Below, piece after piece: positions 34,866 to 48,840 of a DNA stretch of 64,000 nt. The notes beneath the pieces were generated by a model. That model had not been told where the DNA came from. It was given only the letters and a program-made list of their open reading frames with translations, and did no database searches. This stretch comes from Piper betle. Lineage: Eukaryota > Streptophyta > Magnoliopsida > Piperales > Piperaceae. Position 1 is the stretch's first letter. Each line of letters starts with the position of its first letter. The translations under genes were made by a program, and so were the position numbers. The DNA lies in NCBI GenBank assembly GCA_033002965.1, contig JAURVB010014872.1, forward strand, positions 62,001 through 126,000, given 5' to 3'.

Positions 34866-37800
34866 GTAGTTTGGGCGTGAAATCGCCCAGCATCGTGCTT
34901 CACTTTTATGTCGAATCGAATTGAGGGGGTTCAATGGGACCAAAAGCACTCTTGATATGCAAAAAAATGGTGAGAGTTAAGAAAATAAAAATAAAAATGA
35001 AAGGTCCACGAGTGAGGAAAGAGAAGGAAATTTTTACGTGGTTCCGTAGGGTTTAATATAAATCCTTAAGTCAGCCAGTGTAGTTTAGAAACTACAAATG
35101 TATTATTTTCCTTGATTTTTATAAGTTACACAAAATAGTGAATCTTTTACCAATTTGATTTGATTCACCTTTAATAACTTAGATTTCAATGCCCTGCTTT
35201 TGTCATCTTCTAGTCTTCGAATGCTTAACTATTAACTATTTAGCTTATTTAATAGTAATAATATATAATGTATACCGTAAATTATTATTTTCCCGCAATA
35301 AAATATATTAAATATAACTTATCACATTTACTAAAATTAAATTACGAATATATATGGGTCATGATCAAGCAAAGGGGCCGCCATGGTCGCCCTCAAAGGG
35401 GTAGGTTAAGAAAGTGAGCATCCATAATTTACCTTCGCAAACAACGTTGAATAAATAAAATGTAAAAATAAATTTAATAATAACTACAAGGTAATAACGT
35501 AATAATAAAGTCGACATGCATAAGCAGAGTAACAAAAAAACACAAGGCACTGTTGTTACCTTTGTATTAATTTATTGTTACCTTAATTTATATATAAACT
35601 CTAATTAAATAATTAGATGGACATAATATCTTAAAAAGTTCTAATTAAATGAGAAGATAAATTATAATAATTTAGTTTAATTTTTTAGTCGTATTTTAAT
35701 TAGTCAAATCTCTTAGTTTTCATAAGAGTGTTACTTTTAGATTCCCATTTATTTAATAATAAGTGAAGATGTTGATCAGGTTTGAAAATTATCTCCGAGT
35801 TTTGCACATATACAAATGAACAATTTACTTAAGTAATTGTAATTTTTTTACGTCCAAATATATCATTCCCATACAAGATTAGAGCTAATTATTTTAGTCT
35901 GATCTTTTCATGAAAATATTTATTTATTTTTACTGTCTGTGTCATTTATAGCTAGAATTTTTCGGACGATTTTAGAATGGATATCAACAAATTCTTGAAT
36001 AGTTACTTTCCTAGCGGCGTTATCTAGTTTGAATTTATTTATTCTTGTAGGCGTTGCGTATTGATATGACAAAATCCACTTTAATTACAGATCGGATATT
36101 CTAAAATAATTTTTAACAAAACTGCCACTGGAATTCACAAATGTGAAAAAAATACCGTCGGCAAAAATGTTCCTTGGGCTTCACTGTTCTTTTATAAAAA
36201 TTTCTTATTCTAAATTATATTTTATTGACCAAAAATCCTGTTCCTTGGACTTCTTATCAGAGGTATAGGTTTGTTTCAACTTATTTTTTTAGTCTTCGTT
36301 GATCCGAGGAAGTACATGAGATGATAAGCATTCTAACCCACTAAATGTGATTGATTGGTTTATAGTCGCCACCACATACGAATGGGCCAGAGTTTTTTTA
36401 AAAAAATAGCTTGGGTAGATGCAAAGACGTGATGATTAAAAGAAAGGATTTTTGGCAGCTTCAATGTTGGCTAGTGACTACAAATTACCACCACATAAGA
36501 TTAGAAACGACACTTAACGGTTTTGGGCATGGTCACACCAAAACCTTCGGTCATTTATTTATAATTTTGTTTCCTTTTCAATATGCACCGTAAATTTTTT
36601 CGGAAAATTGTTTAGCTTAAGCTTTCTATGATCACATTTTTTTAAAACAAAACAAGATTAAGTGTTTACCACATTAGTTAATGTACAAAAGCCATACGAA
36701 CACTAAATTTTACGAAGATCAATACATTCAGGTCAAGCAACCTTTCAAACAAACATATATGCTGATATAACAATATTTTATATGATTTTTACCGTTAACT
36801 TATATCTGTTAGTTTAGTTTTAGGATTAATTGGGAGGGAATAAATATATATTAGAGATATTAGGCTATTATGTTTTTAGGGTTGATTACTAGCTATTTGA
36901 GTAAATTTCATGGTGATTAATTGCAGGTCTGTGGTGCTTTGGGTGTGGATTAATGGAAAAAATCAAGTTTTTGGTAAAAAAATCGATAATCTGTGAATGT
37001 TTGTTGATTTGGCATTTTTTAGCATCAGAACTTGAAGTTGTCACTTTGAGACAGAAAGAGTTGAAGCAATTAAATTTAAAACTTGTCAACATCCAACAAA
37101 GAATGTGAAAGGACAAATAAAGCCGTCCTCCCTTGTTGGCTTGTGATAACTATGTGAAGATTTGTCAATATGTATGCCATTAAAGACAAAGCAATGCTAA
37201 CCACTAGATTTTGAATGAAGCATCTAGATTGATTTGATCATCAGACTTTGTTTGAAACAACCTTTTACTTCTTGTATCTATAGAATGACTTCACGTATAA
37301 AAAGAGGGGACGGCTAGGAGCGGCAGCTTGCTTGGCTCTTCTGTTCTATTTTGTTTTTTTTATTATTATTATTTACTTTTTTAGAAACTTTACAATGGGA
37401 TTGAATAAATATTTTATATTTGTAGTTTGTCACTAATTTGCATTTCTAAGGTAAGGAATTCACTGAAATAGATCATGGAGTTTATATTTATGTGAAATAA
37501 ATATTTTTATTTTATTCAAGGACTTTACTGTTTATTGTGCCCGCCTTTTAATTTATCATTGGAAATTTATTTTATTTATAGATTCAATCATGTTTTTATC
37601 ATTATTTAAAATAATTATTAATGACAAATTCTTTGGGATTCAAAGTTTATAATAAAATTATTTACTACTTGTCAATTTCAATTTATGCATTTATAATTAT
37701 TCATTTGATTTTATTCGATTGAAGATGGGAGTGCATATTTTAGAATAAATAAAAGGCTTTCACGATATAATATTCCACAATAACAAATATTAAATTCAAG

Positions 37801-38229
37801 AATACTACGAGAGAAAGAAAAATTAAAATTTTATTAATGATCATAAATATGAATTTCCATAATTTATGGAGTGTGAATTATGGTACCCTAGATTGTGAAC
37901 ATTTGAAGGTTTTTTTATTGTTTATTTGCTTTTGTTTAACTTTCATTGAATTAGAGATTATTCTTTTTGTTCTTTTTCGTTATCTTCATAACTTGCATTC
38001 TTGTAGTTTTAGTAAATTAGTTAAGAACAACTTAATTTGCCTCGAAATATCATTTGTCATTACTAAACTATAAGTTATCAATTGATTTGCGCACATGCTA
38101 GTAATATTTTAAAACACAACATATGCATATACATATGATTAAACATACTTATGACGATAAACAATGTTGCTGAGACGTGATTAATTACTTGAAACAAACA
38201 CAAAGACATTTACATCATGCATGACGAAG
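34866..38229. repeat. 3' flank of P450 gene 3, non-coding
   Basis: Collinear with the U1 and U2 3' flanks. Near 36348 a stretch of about 105 bp present in U1 (8946-9048) is missing, with AAATGT at both ends of the missing piece. Confidence 0.75.
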
Positions 38230-40166
38230 CTACTGAAGCTGGTAAAGATGGCTTGATAGCCTAGGAGCAACAATGGCATCCAGAGGAGTTGCTTTGGGCA
38301 TGGTCAGACCCAATCCTTCACTCATGTCCACAGGTTCATCCCCTGGGTCGCCATGTCGAAGCTGTGAAGAAGGCGAGCCAGTGTCAAATGCATAACTTGA
38401 ACTGCAAATGAGATTCCTGGGCACATCCTTCTACCCGCCCCAAATGGAATGAACTGGAAATTTTGCCCTCTAAAATCCACATCTTTGTGGGTAGCTTAGG
38501 AACCTCTCTGGCTTGAACTCGGATGGGTCCTCCCACACAATTGGGTCTCGGTGGATCCTCCACAGATTGAACAAGACTTGTGTGCCTGCTGGAACATAAA
38601 AACCTCCAACATTGCAGTCTTCAATTGCTTCATGAGGTACCGAAAGTGGTCCAGCAGGGTAAATGCGCAATGTTTCTTTGACGATGGCTTGAAGGTATGG
38701 AAGGTTTCCAATGTCTGATTCATCCACATTTCTTTCACTCCCCACAACACCATCCACTTCTTCTTGTGCCTTCTTTAGGACATGGCGGTTGTTTAGTAGC
38801 AGCGAGAGTGCCCAGGTCATTGTAACATATGTGGTATCGCTTGCAGCAAGAATCATCGTCTGCACCATATACAATCGTATAGTCACGCAATCGTAGTGCT
38901 ACATGTGATATTTATTAAACCTTATCATGTTAACAAATTTCTTTTTAATAAATATATGATTAATTAGAACCCAGATGGTAAAACAATAGCCGCCGATCAG
39001 TCATTATTTTTTAGAGATTAATTTCTTTTTATTCACAAAATCTTAACAACTACCTTGCTTCTCTGTCAAACTGCTCGTATAAATACTTTCTTGGTTACGA
39101 CCACCATTGAAATAATTTACCATGCAAGATTTGAATCAATATGCCTAACTGTAAACATTAAGTAGAGTTATTAATAACAAATTAATTACACATGCTATTA
39201 TAATCTCACCAGTAAAGTTGCCTTCATGGTGAGCTCAGGATCGCAATCAGTCACCGGAAAACAATCGATCGTTGAAAGCATCACGTCGATGAGGTCCTGG
39301 CCTGCCGTCACACCCGTCGTCGTCCTCCGGCGGCGATGCTCCTCGATCCATCCAGTCGCTAGGGAGTCGAGCTTCCTCTCCGTCTCCTTCATGGCCCGAA
39401 TATACCCTCCAATGTCCAACCACTCCAAACATGGAATTGCATCCGAAGGAACCAGAACCCCCATCAAATAGAACAAGCTCTCAACGGCAGCCTTATACTC
39501 ACCGGCCTCGTCATCCCCGTCGGCGTCCTCACCGTAGTAACGCTTTCCGGCCACCATCATGGCCACGTTATTAAAGGCGAGATCGGCCAGCCACTGCTTG
39601 AACTCCACCTTCACCGGCCGCCGGTGGTTCTTCTCCCAAAGGTGGTGCAACCACCTAACACTCAAACTCACCTCCATGGCTCTGATTTGATTCGTGAGCT
39701 CGAGTTGCCGGCCGGAGAGGAGTTGGAGGGTGGCCAGCTTCCTGGCCTCGCGCCAGTAGGCGCCGTATGGGGCGAGTCCGAACATGGAGTAGTTGTAGGC
39801 AAGGAACTTGCCGGCGGCAAGGAGGGGGCGGTTGGCGAGGGCCTTGTCGTGGACGGTGAGGCACTCCTTGGCCACCTCCCAGCTGCTGACCACCACCGTC
39901 CGGCGCTGGCCGATCCAGAGAGTGAAGGCCGGGCCGTAGCTGTCGGCCATGGCGCCGAGGGTCCTGGCCAGTGTTTGCTTCCCTCCGAGAAGGTGGAGAT
40001 GGCCTAACACAGGCCATCTTCCTCTTGGTTCTGGTGCTTCTTTGGATCTAGCTATCTTTTTTCGTTGTTTTTGTAAGAACCAATTTGGTAGGAAGCTAAA
40101 GATCAGACAGGAAATGGTGATCATGAGGAGTGCAAGTATTAACGGTTGAAGTAGAAGAAGGTCCAT
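38230..40166 (-). pseudogene. CYP82: Cytochrome P450, CYP82 family, gene 3 (haem loop out of frame)
   Basis: Exon 1 (39210-40166, 319 codons) is intact. The intron is 38860-39209. Exon 2 (38230-38859) keeps its 630-bp length but has an inserted base at 38494 (GTAGCTTAGG against GTACTTAGG) and a lost C at 38340-38343 (four C where gene 2 has five). The roughly 150 bp between them, coding for the haem-binding [10 protein letters not shown] loop, is out of frame, and a stop occurs at 38470-38472 soon after PERF. The last ~45 codons return to frame. The predicted product has no haem ligand and should be inactive. A sequencing error at either site is possible but two are needed. Confidence 0.92.
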
Positions 40167-40207
40167 GTTTTTGGGAAGGAAATGCGGATAGCTATTGTAC
40201 CAGAGAG

Positions 40208-40240
40208 CTATATAGGGGCCTTGTTCATAAGGTTCATTTA
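40208..40240 (-). promoter_or_regulatory. Core promoter region of P450 gene 3
   Basis: Proximal CTATATAG (40208-40215) is kept. The distal box has decayed to CTAAATGAAC. Confidence 0.5.
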
Positions 40241-41974
40241 GTGAAGTACGGTTTTCTTTTCCTCAAAGGGAAAAGTACAGATAATGGGAGTAACATATGG
40301 TGACGTGCTTAGATCTTGCGTTTCCAACACCACAAAGACAAAAATTAAGGTTGGATAAGACGTAGTAAGAGGATACAGATGTCGGAGATTTTGGCCGCTC
40401 ATTTTTCAACAAAGATGAGCTGCATAGCGCGACTAACATTAGTCAATATTGATCAATCTGGATAGCTGATTAGGACAACAAAATCTATCACTAGGTTATC
40501 TTCCGCTTTCCAATAAAATTAAGGATCTTTATTTTTTTCTTTCTTCATTTTATAATTTTTATTTTCCTCCGTTGGCAGCTTATATACGTCACAAAGAATA
40601 TTATGTACAGTCGAGCATACTTGGAATATGATGCAGGTTATCCAATAATATTTATTATTAAAATATTTTATTTATTTTTATTTTTAATAGATTTGTATGT
40701 AATTTTCATATTTTATTTTTTGAGATTTTGAAAATATTTTTATTTGTTGCCTACAAGCAATAGGCTAATTTTCTTGTACTTTGATGAATTTTTTTTATGA
40801 TGATTCGATTGCATGCAGGCCTATATCTAACTAGGTTTGTTTTTTATTTTTTAGAAAGTGGTAATTTAGATCATCTTCTTCATCATCATATGGTGGAAGT
40901 GCTTTTATTGCGTCATTCGGTAAAAATACTTTTGTTGGTTTCTATATCGAACATCAATAATTGTTTTCTTCATTCCCATCAGGTTGATTATTTTTACTCC
41001 TAATCTATTGCATATTCAATTTTCTTGATCATGGCTCCTGTAAGTTTTTTTCATCTTGACAAAAATAATTTGTTTGAATACCAAAATTTTCCGGCTAGGA
41101 GAAGAGTGCACATCAGGGGTGGACTTGGAACAAGGACATATCATTTGTTTGATTTGGTTAAAACCAAAACGAACTAATTCTATAATTACCCGAATTAAGG
41201 TTGTTCGGTTAACAAAATAAAAACCAAACTATAATTAATAGCACATATTTAGAAGCTAATTATAAATTTATTACGAAAATTTACATGACTATTTTTCTAA
41301 TTTGGGACATTGTATAATAGGTACATACTATATAATGTATTAAACTTTTATCTCTTATGCATACATAAATAGGGTTTTTTTAATAAATTGAACAAAAATA
41401 ATAATTTTATAAATCTTTATTTTGTATTGTAGTAAATTAAATACACAAAGGCACATGTACAATAAAAAAGTGAAGGAACTAATACAAATAAATCTCTTTC
41501 CATTTATTAATTTATTTGGTTTGATCGGTTTCGTCCAAAACCAAACATACCAAACTAAGTTTGTTGATTTTTAATTTTAACCCAACTACGACTAAACCGA
41601 CGTATAACCGAATTATTGGAATGAATTTAGTTCAATCAGTTTGGTCAACCAAACATGCTCACCTCGACTTGGATCCCTCAACCCAAAGTCCGGATCATCA
41701 GGCTTGCTCACTCATTGATTACCACTTGGCAAGTCCAGTTCATGCAACATGTAGGCCTTGGTTTGGATGAGATTTGGGCCACGCACACTAAAAGTTATTT
41801 TGGTTTGGCCTCACAAACACAGCCGGCTAGAAATTCTCTCTTTTAACTTTCATCTTCCCACAAGGGTGATGAGTTGGAACTTGGAAGCCACCGTCACCCA
41901 CTCGGCCTTGTGACACGCCAACACCCACCTTGCCGCCACCCAGTCATTGTTGTAGGGGATGAGATGTATATTAC
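40241..41974. other. Upstream flank of gene 3
   Basis: Collinear with the U1, U2 and U4 upstream flanks. It contains a possible hAT-like MITE remnant starting CAGGGGTGGACTTGG at about 41115 that U4 lacks. No gene is recognised. Confidence 0.6.
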
Positions 41975-42382
41975 GATTTTAGTTCTTGGATTTGTTGACG
42001 GGTATGGAGGTGGTAGTGCTTCTTCCTGGGCGGATGGTCGGCGTCTTGGTGTCCCCGGAGCCGCCTTCCATGTCATCACTCCCGGATCTGCTCTCATACA
42101 CTTCTCTATTTTTGTTGCTGTTGATGTTATTGTTGGTGGTCTGGGTTTTAGCTTTTGCACGCTCCCATTGGGGAGCTTTCTACATTCTGGTTTGCCCCAT
42201 CAAACAAGGAACTCCAGTAGGATGGAGTGCAATGAGGATGAAGAAGGGGGTGGTGGTAGTGTACCAGTGTAGGGAGAGTCCGGGGAGGAGCTGAAGATGC
42301 AATTGGCGACAACGACGGCAATGGGGGGCGAGCATTTTTGAAGGGGATGTTGGCCGCCACCACTCTTGCACGGGAGGCTTCC
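41975..42382 (-). pseudogene. HD-ZIP class IV homeobox gene fragment (ANL2/HDG-like), copy 3
   Basis: Same fragment as at 14507-14933. Minus-strand pieces read REASRARVVAANIPF, then YESRSGSDDMEGGSGD. A one-base deletion moves the homeodomain start into another frame, where PRKKHYHLHTRQQIQEL is still readable. The Glu codon after QEL is AAA (Lys). The 5' end is cut by CGTAACACCTGG at 42383. About 45 bp is missing after ARVVAANIPFK relative to copy 1. Confidence 0.72.
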
Positions 42383-45300
42383 CGTAACACCTGGATTTGG
42401 TTTGATTTGGCCGAAAATAAAACCAAATCGTTAAATTTTGAAATATTAATTTATAATTTATTAAAATTAAAAACTGATGCAAGAAAGACCTAAACACGAA
42501 GGAATTTAATCCATAAACAACACAAAAAATGCATGTATGATGCTTAGGGTTTGGTTCATTCAAATAGGACATACTAAATAAGTTGAATTTGCATAAGAGA
42601 CTAAGTTTTTAAATAAAATTCGGTAGAGTCTCCTCATTAAATAAAATAATAAAAATTTTACACAGCCTATATAATTATTATTTAATTACAGAATAGTCTT
42701 AGAATATTTTATAATATTACTTAGCATTCACAAAAGTATTTATAAGGCATTACACTACATTCTTAAATCATTTACATTATATTTAGCACAAATTTTACAT
42801 TCATGAGGTTGTTGGCTTATCTGCAAGTATAAATCAGAGAAGCTCTTCCAATATATGTTCCTTCTTTGCTATGTGTACCTAAACAAGTAACAAAATTTCG
42901 CTTGTTTATATTATTTAACCATCAGTTTTAGAACTCTGAGGCTTGGAGGAATTGGCACAAAATAAATTAGAGCTTTATACCCCAGAGTATTTTATTTGAA
43001 AAATAGAGGAAATATAAATAGGTAACTAAAATCTAGCAACTACAATGATATCATAACATGAGGCACAAGTCGGCATGGGTCACAACACAAGTCTAAAGGT
43101 CACACAGTCACAACATAATCATATAATCTATAGTCACATAACGTCTACATAAATGTGTCATACATAACAAGAAATACTAGAAGTCTCCAAGGGACACAAC
43201 ACAAACAACACCAAAATCTACAATACCAAAAGTTGGTCCAACATCAACAAGAGTCCTTATGATATGCGAAGCTACTCCAGCATGCCAAGCCTGAGCACCT
43301 ACATAATATTAGAATATATATTAGCAATGAGTGTCACTGAGTTTCAAATAACTAATAGGAAAAAATTTCAATACTGACGAATAAGTAAAATAATTATCTA
43401 CGAGGAACTAAAATAAAACAATAACATTTTTACGACACACTGATCATAAGTGGCTAATAAGGCCTGATCATAATCACAAGAAACCGTATACATGGATCGG
43501 ATAATAGCTCACAGTAACATGCATATAATATGACCAATAAGGCTTAACAGATTATCATTGAACATTGCATGGTCCAGATATAGTCGATGAAGGCATACAC
43601 ATGTTGAAATATACATACACTACTAGCATGTAGTAACCTGATATCATATACATAATTGCCAATCTAACACCACAAGCGGGTGTCGACCGAACCTCCCGGT
43701 GACGTCATGCTCATTCACCTCGCGTGTAAGTCAAAATCCAAAAACATATTACATATATAAGGTTTAGGCATAAACAATTTAAGTAACGCTAAAGTAAGAG
43801 TTCAAGTGGATCTTGTAACTTATGAAATCTCATCAATGGATCTCATCTTTGAGGTTTTATCAAACTGTAAGTTTGATTAAATGACCTATAAATAGTAGGA
43901 TCAAATAAAATATCACTAACTTCATTCTATGATTTAAATCAAATCACATGAGCTAAGCAGATGATATAGGAGAAAAGAGTCCTAATGAACCTAAGAAGAG
44001 CTCATCGACCTACCACGGCAAGCCCAACTCCGAGCGGCCTAGCTATAAGGACAGCTATACGACCTTGTATGATGAATGCATGCAATACATAAAGAGTTAT
44101 ATATGCAGGAAGAATGTATGACATACAATAAGAAATTAAATAATACACAACTGATCTAATCTGATAGTCGTGTTCATACGTGAATTCTGATATCGTGAAA
44201 TAAGTTGAACTAGTTAATAAACCAAGTGCTTAAATGATAAGTGTGATGTTGGCATATTAGGAACATTAAGTGGGCATAAACCACCTCAATTAAGATTCAA
44301 ATGATGTCAGGGTGTTTGGGGATCTTGACACATAAGCTTGAGCTATCCTAACATACTACACAATAGCGTTATAGTTAAATTATTATTAAAATAATCAAAT
44401 CTGATTGGTAAATTAGTTGGTAACCCAATGATTAGATCACCAAGACCAATTGAGTTCTGAAACATAAAAGATGTTGAATCAGACAAATTTGGTTGGCTCC
44501 AGTTGAGCGAATTGAGATATTATCATCACCCAACCAAACTATAATAATTTTATTAATTAAAAATTTTATCATTTATTAAAATAATTTCATTGTGAATTAA
44601 TTAAGATTACATAGTAAGTTCATTTTATAATATAACTTGCACAGAAATTATTATTACAATACCTATTTAACTAATTAATATTTGGCGTGCTACCTGAGAT
44701 GACTTGTTCACAACCCAAATTTATAAAATTAAATATTTTTCTATTTACAACCTTGATTAGGTGATGTTTTACCGTTCACCATCAACAAACACACAAAATA
44801 CAACTCAAATATCAATGAAGATATGATAAACTTTATATAAAAATCAAAACTTTATAACGATCTAATATTAAAAATATATTGAATAATATATTAAAATGAT
44901 ATGAAATGCATGATCTAACAAGAGTCTACATGCAACAATGCAAATCACGCAAAACAACTAAATAATAGGTAAGAAAAGCACTCTTGGAGGAAGAGGAAGA
45001 GAAAGGGGGAAGAAAAGGGAGAAAAAGGAGAAAGAGAGGAAGAAAATAGGGGGGAAAGGGGAAAGAGGGAAGAAGGGGAGGGCGGCGACTAAGAGGAAGA
45101 GGGAAGAGGAGAAGAGAAAAAAGGGTAGCTAGGGTTCAAAAAAAAAAAACCTTATCCAACGCTGGCACAAATGTGCCCCGAGAGTGCCTTTGCGTCTCAC
45201 ACTGGGATGCATGTGCACAACATCCGAGGGCACAAAGGCACTGGGAGGGCACCCTTGTGCTCGACACTTTTTGCCGTGACAATGAGAAAAGAGGGAAAGA

Positions 45301-46883
45301 AAAGAAAGAGGAGGAAGGGAAAATAAAAGAAAAGGGGAAGGACAACTTTTAATACGCCGAGTATGCATTCGACACAACTCTAGCACGACATGCGCCCTAG
45401 GCTAGCTAAAACACTTGAAACCATAATAAGGTTACAACTAGGTAATTGGGGCCGACCGAATAATACTCGATGGTGGACGTGCCCAATGCCGATATCCACA
45501 ACATCGCATAAGGACCCACTTAGCGCCAACCCAATCGAATCGAACTAACTGCACATTTCCAAGTCAAATAAAACATGAAACTGATCATAAAAATGGAATA
45601 ATAATGGACCGAATTTTATGCTTCCTCCAACAACTAAATCTTTCTTCCTCCCACACATCAATCTCTCCATCCTCGATTTCTTCTTACCATGGTAGAACAT
45701 GTAGCATCATGGATCAGCACTACTGGATTTTTTTTGTTTTTCTAAAATAAAAGAAATTGGAATGATGGATGACAACGGAGTTCATTAGAAGAAAAAAGGG
45801 ATGAAACAAACACACTGGAAAGGGAGAAGGTGAAATTTACGTCGATTGATGATTGTGAACCGGGAAATATTTTTAATGCGTGAACCAAAATTTATCTAAA
45901 TCTAGACCCAAGTTGTCAGACCAAGTTGCATTCACTCTAGTTGACAAATGGTGAGTAAGGAGCGAACAAGCCTGGTAAATACGTGGCACCTACGTGCCTG
46001 TGATCCAGACTCGACGACCCAAACTTCCTCCTTGCCGCAGACTTGCAGGTGGGCCACCCCATCTGACACGTGCACCTGCCATGCCTGCTATGTGGGATCG
46101 CCAAGGCTCCTCCGGACGTGGTTTACATGCATGGCAGTGTGTTGTAGCCAAACGCCTTGCTCAAATATCAACCGCACATATGTCAGGCGATGCTCCCCAC
46201 ATGGTTATGCCCACATCAGCAGCACCATTTGTGTAATCTGCTGTTGTGGCAGTCCATCCAAGTGCCATGTCAGCAATCCTTTTGGCCTCTGAACTTCCCA
46301 CGGCATTCATAATCAGCTCCCTCCAGGGAGCTCATATCTCTTCTGGTGAGTGGAAATTTAGTTGCCGCCCAACGCCACCAACTACATTTCATAATTTTGT
46401 AAAGAAATATCGTAAAAATTTTGAAATATGGGCTTCTTAACACTAACTTATCAAAAGAAGGCTTTTTCTCCAATGAGATTGGCCACTATGCCAACTAAAT
46501 ATCCTTCTTTTGTCTCCCCTCCAAGCCGTTCACCTATTCACCTGCCCGCGAAGAGTTCGCAAATTGCTAGCAAATCAACTACACTTGGCTTTAATGGCTT
46601 CACCCGGTTAAACTCGTAGTGCATTTGATGAGTTGTGCTCCTGCTATGCTTCTTGGCCTTCCCATGGCCACTCCTGCCTATTTAGTTTCTTCGGGTGATG
46701 TACCCCTTGCTTTATACACCATAAACCAATGCTTCTGTTATAAATGTTCGTGATACTGATGTTTCGTTATATGACTTCTTTGAGACTTGTGTTGAGCAAC
46801 AAGTGCTCTGCCGATTGGCCGCTCTAAAAAATAAAACTTGATGTGTTGATTCGAATGTTACCTGTGATAACGGGGATTTTGTC
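42383..46883. mobile_element. B2 block: decayed LTR-retroelement sequence, probably Ty3 type
   Basis: Collinear with 14934-18987 and longer by about 500 bp (42945-43450). The extra part resembles the U4 outer flank at 60790-61310. It contains the polypurine tract at 44980-45125 and the ACGTGG-rich segment at 45948-46370. No protein domain is recognised. Confidence 0.4.
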
Positions 46884-47863
46884 AAGGTTGTTGCGATATT
46901 CCTAGAAAGCGTTCGGTCACATTGAAAGTCGTGAAAACATAAAGATAACCCAAGAGGTACGACGAATTCGATGAGAATTTGTGGAATACGTGAAGACTCA
47001 TTAGTGAGGATTCCAATGCTCATAGTGTTTGGAGTTGGCTCTTAATTTTTAAGTGGTATTCATATCTCTAGTCTATAAATATGTGATTAAAGGTATGTAT
47101 TCGGTATGTATTCGGTATGCTTTTCCTTTGGGGAAGTCCCATGGAGGGTTCTCCTTTATGGAAGATTTGAGGGATTACAGATCTAGACGATCTCTAGATC
47201 TAGACAGGGGTCAATTTTGGTAGTGCACGTAAGAGAAAATGAAATTGTTTGTGAGATGAAGATATGAAATGAAATTGTTTGTGAGATGAAGATATGACTT
47301 CGGATTCTTCAATAAGATCAACAATGGTTAATTTCTTTTCTCTCTTAATTGGGAGGTAAGTGTTACTCTTTTGGGTGGAGTTTTTCACATTTGGGTGGAG
47401 TTTCTACTTTTATTGGGGTGAAGTTTTTCACACTTGGTAGAATTTATATGTATTGGGTGGAGTTTTTCCACATATAACGGGGAGTGGTTTCACTCACAAG
47501 GGGTGAATTTGGAGAAGTTATTCATCATCTCAAGTTGAAGTGGGGTCGTAATCCAGAGTGTGAGATTGATCCTATTTTTCATTTGAGGTGTATGATATTT
47601 TTTTCAATTTTTAAAGAATTGTATCTTTCAGATCTTGTTATTGATCTGATTTATGTAAAAGAGTTTTCTCAAATTTTATTTCGATATTTTTCGATACTTG
47701 ATTGTAAGAGATTTCTTAATCAAAGTTAATCGAGTAGGTTGGTTTTCTTTCTCTAAATTGAGAGGAAAATTTCCATCTATTTTTATCTTTGGTGTCTCTT
47801 ATTCATTTCATCGAGTAGGGGAAATATTTTCTTTCGCTGAAGTGTATATTTCCCAACAAAGGT
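46884..47863. mobile_element. Solo LTR with 5-bp target site duplication
   Basis: A 970-bp element (46889-47858) starts TGTTGCGATATT and ends TTTCCCAACA, with TGTTG/CAACA termini. It is flanked by AAGGT at 46884-46888 and 47859-47863. B1 has a single AAGGT at the same place (18988-18992). The reverse strand starts TGTTGGGAAATATAC, typical of copia LTRs, so the element may lie on the minus strand. No internal domain is present. Confidence 0.9.
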
Positions 47864-48840
47864 GCTATTACTATAAACATCAAGCTATGAGTACGAAAGA
47901 TAAATGAAGAGCAAATCACACCGGAGAATTTTACATGGTTCATCATCGATTTTAATGTGAGATCCAACGAGTCAGTCCATTTGTGACTATTCCAACATGC
48001 CGTCATGAAGGCTCCTCTCCTCGGCAAGCCTCCCAATGCAGCAACCACTGCATGACTTCCTCGATTCTTTGGGACTTCTTCCTTCTCCGGCGAAGGCAAC
48101 AACTTGAGGGCGTTCGAGCAGGCAGCAAGGTGTTGTTATGATCAGACTCCTACATGTGATCGTGCAATGTCTATGAGGCGGCTACGTCCACGTGGTGAAA
48201 CTCCGACTTCCGTTGTGACCAGAAGATGGTGACGGTGGTAGGTAGGTGCTGCAATCCTATAAGCAACGGACGACGGCCAGAGAATGGTGGCGTAGGGCAG
48301 CGAGGCTTCACAACAAGTAAGCTCTTCTCTGTGGTCTGGACTGTTGGAACCGTATGCAAAAAGAAGGAGCGAGGAGGCCAAGGAATGAACGCTCGAACGT
48401 TCGGACGTTCGGGAACTGAACTCCCGAGCGGTCGGGTCGTTGTGAAGAAAAAACCGCTTAACTAAGGAAGTGAATGCTCGACCGCAGGCAACGCGAACAC
48501 AACACGGGCTACGCGGGTTCTCCACGTTTGGGACGATTTTTTGTGTATTTAAATTATTTATCTTTCTTTTCTTCAACATATAGTATTTGTAACCTATTTT
48601 TTCATAACAATGAAGGTTCCAGGGTGCTAGAAGAGGATTTTATTCTAGGTTGAGAGAGATGTAATTTTATTATAAACTGCAATTTGTGATTCTTCTTCAC
48701 ACGAAATTTTATTTCCATGGTTTTTTACCCTCGAGTTTGGGGGTTTTTCACATTAATTTTTTATGTCTTTTGTTTTCAATATTTTGTTTCAGTTGTCGGT
48801 GTTGTTGGGCACAAAGAACACTTTGTTTAAGCATAAGATG
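47864..48840. other. B2 unrecognised spacer
   Basis: Matches 18993-20493 except for about 520 bp missing around 47990. No gene is recognised. Confidence 0.5.
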
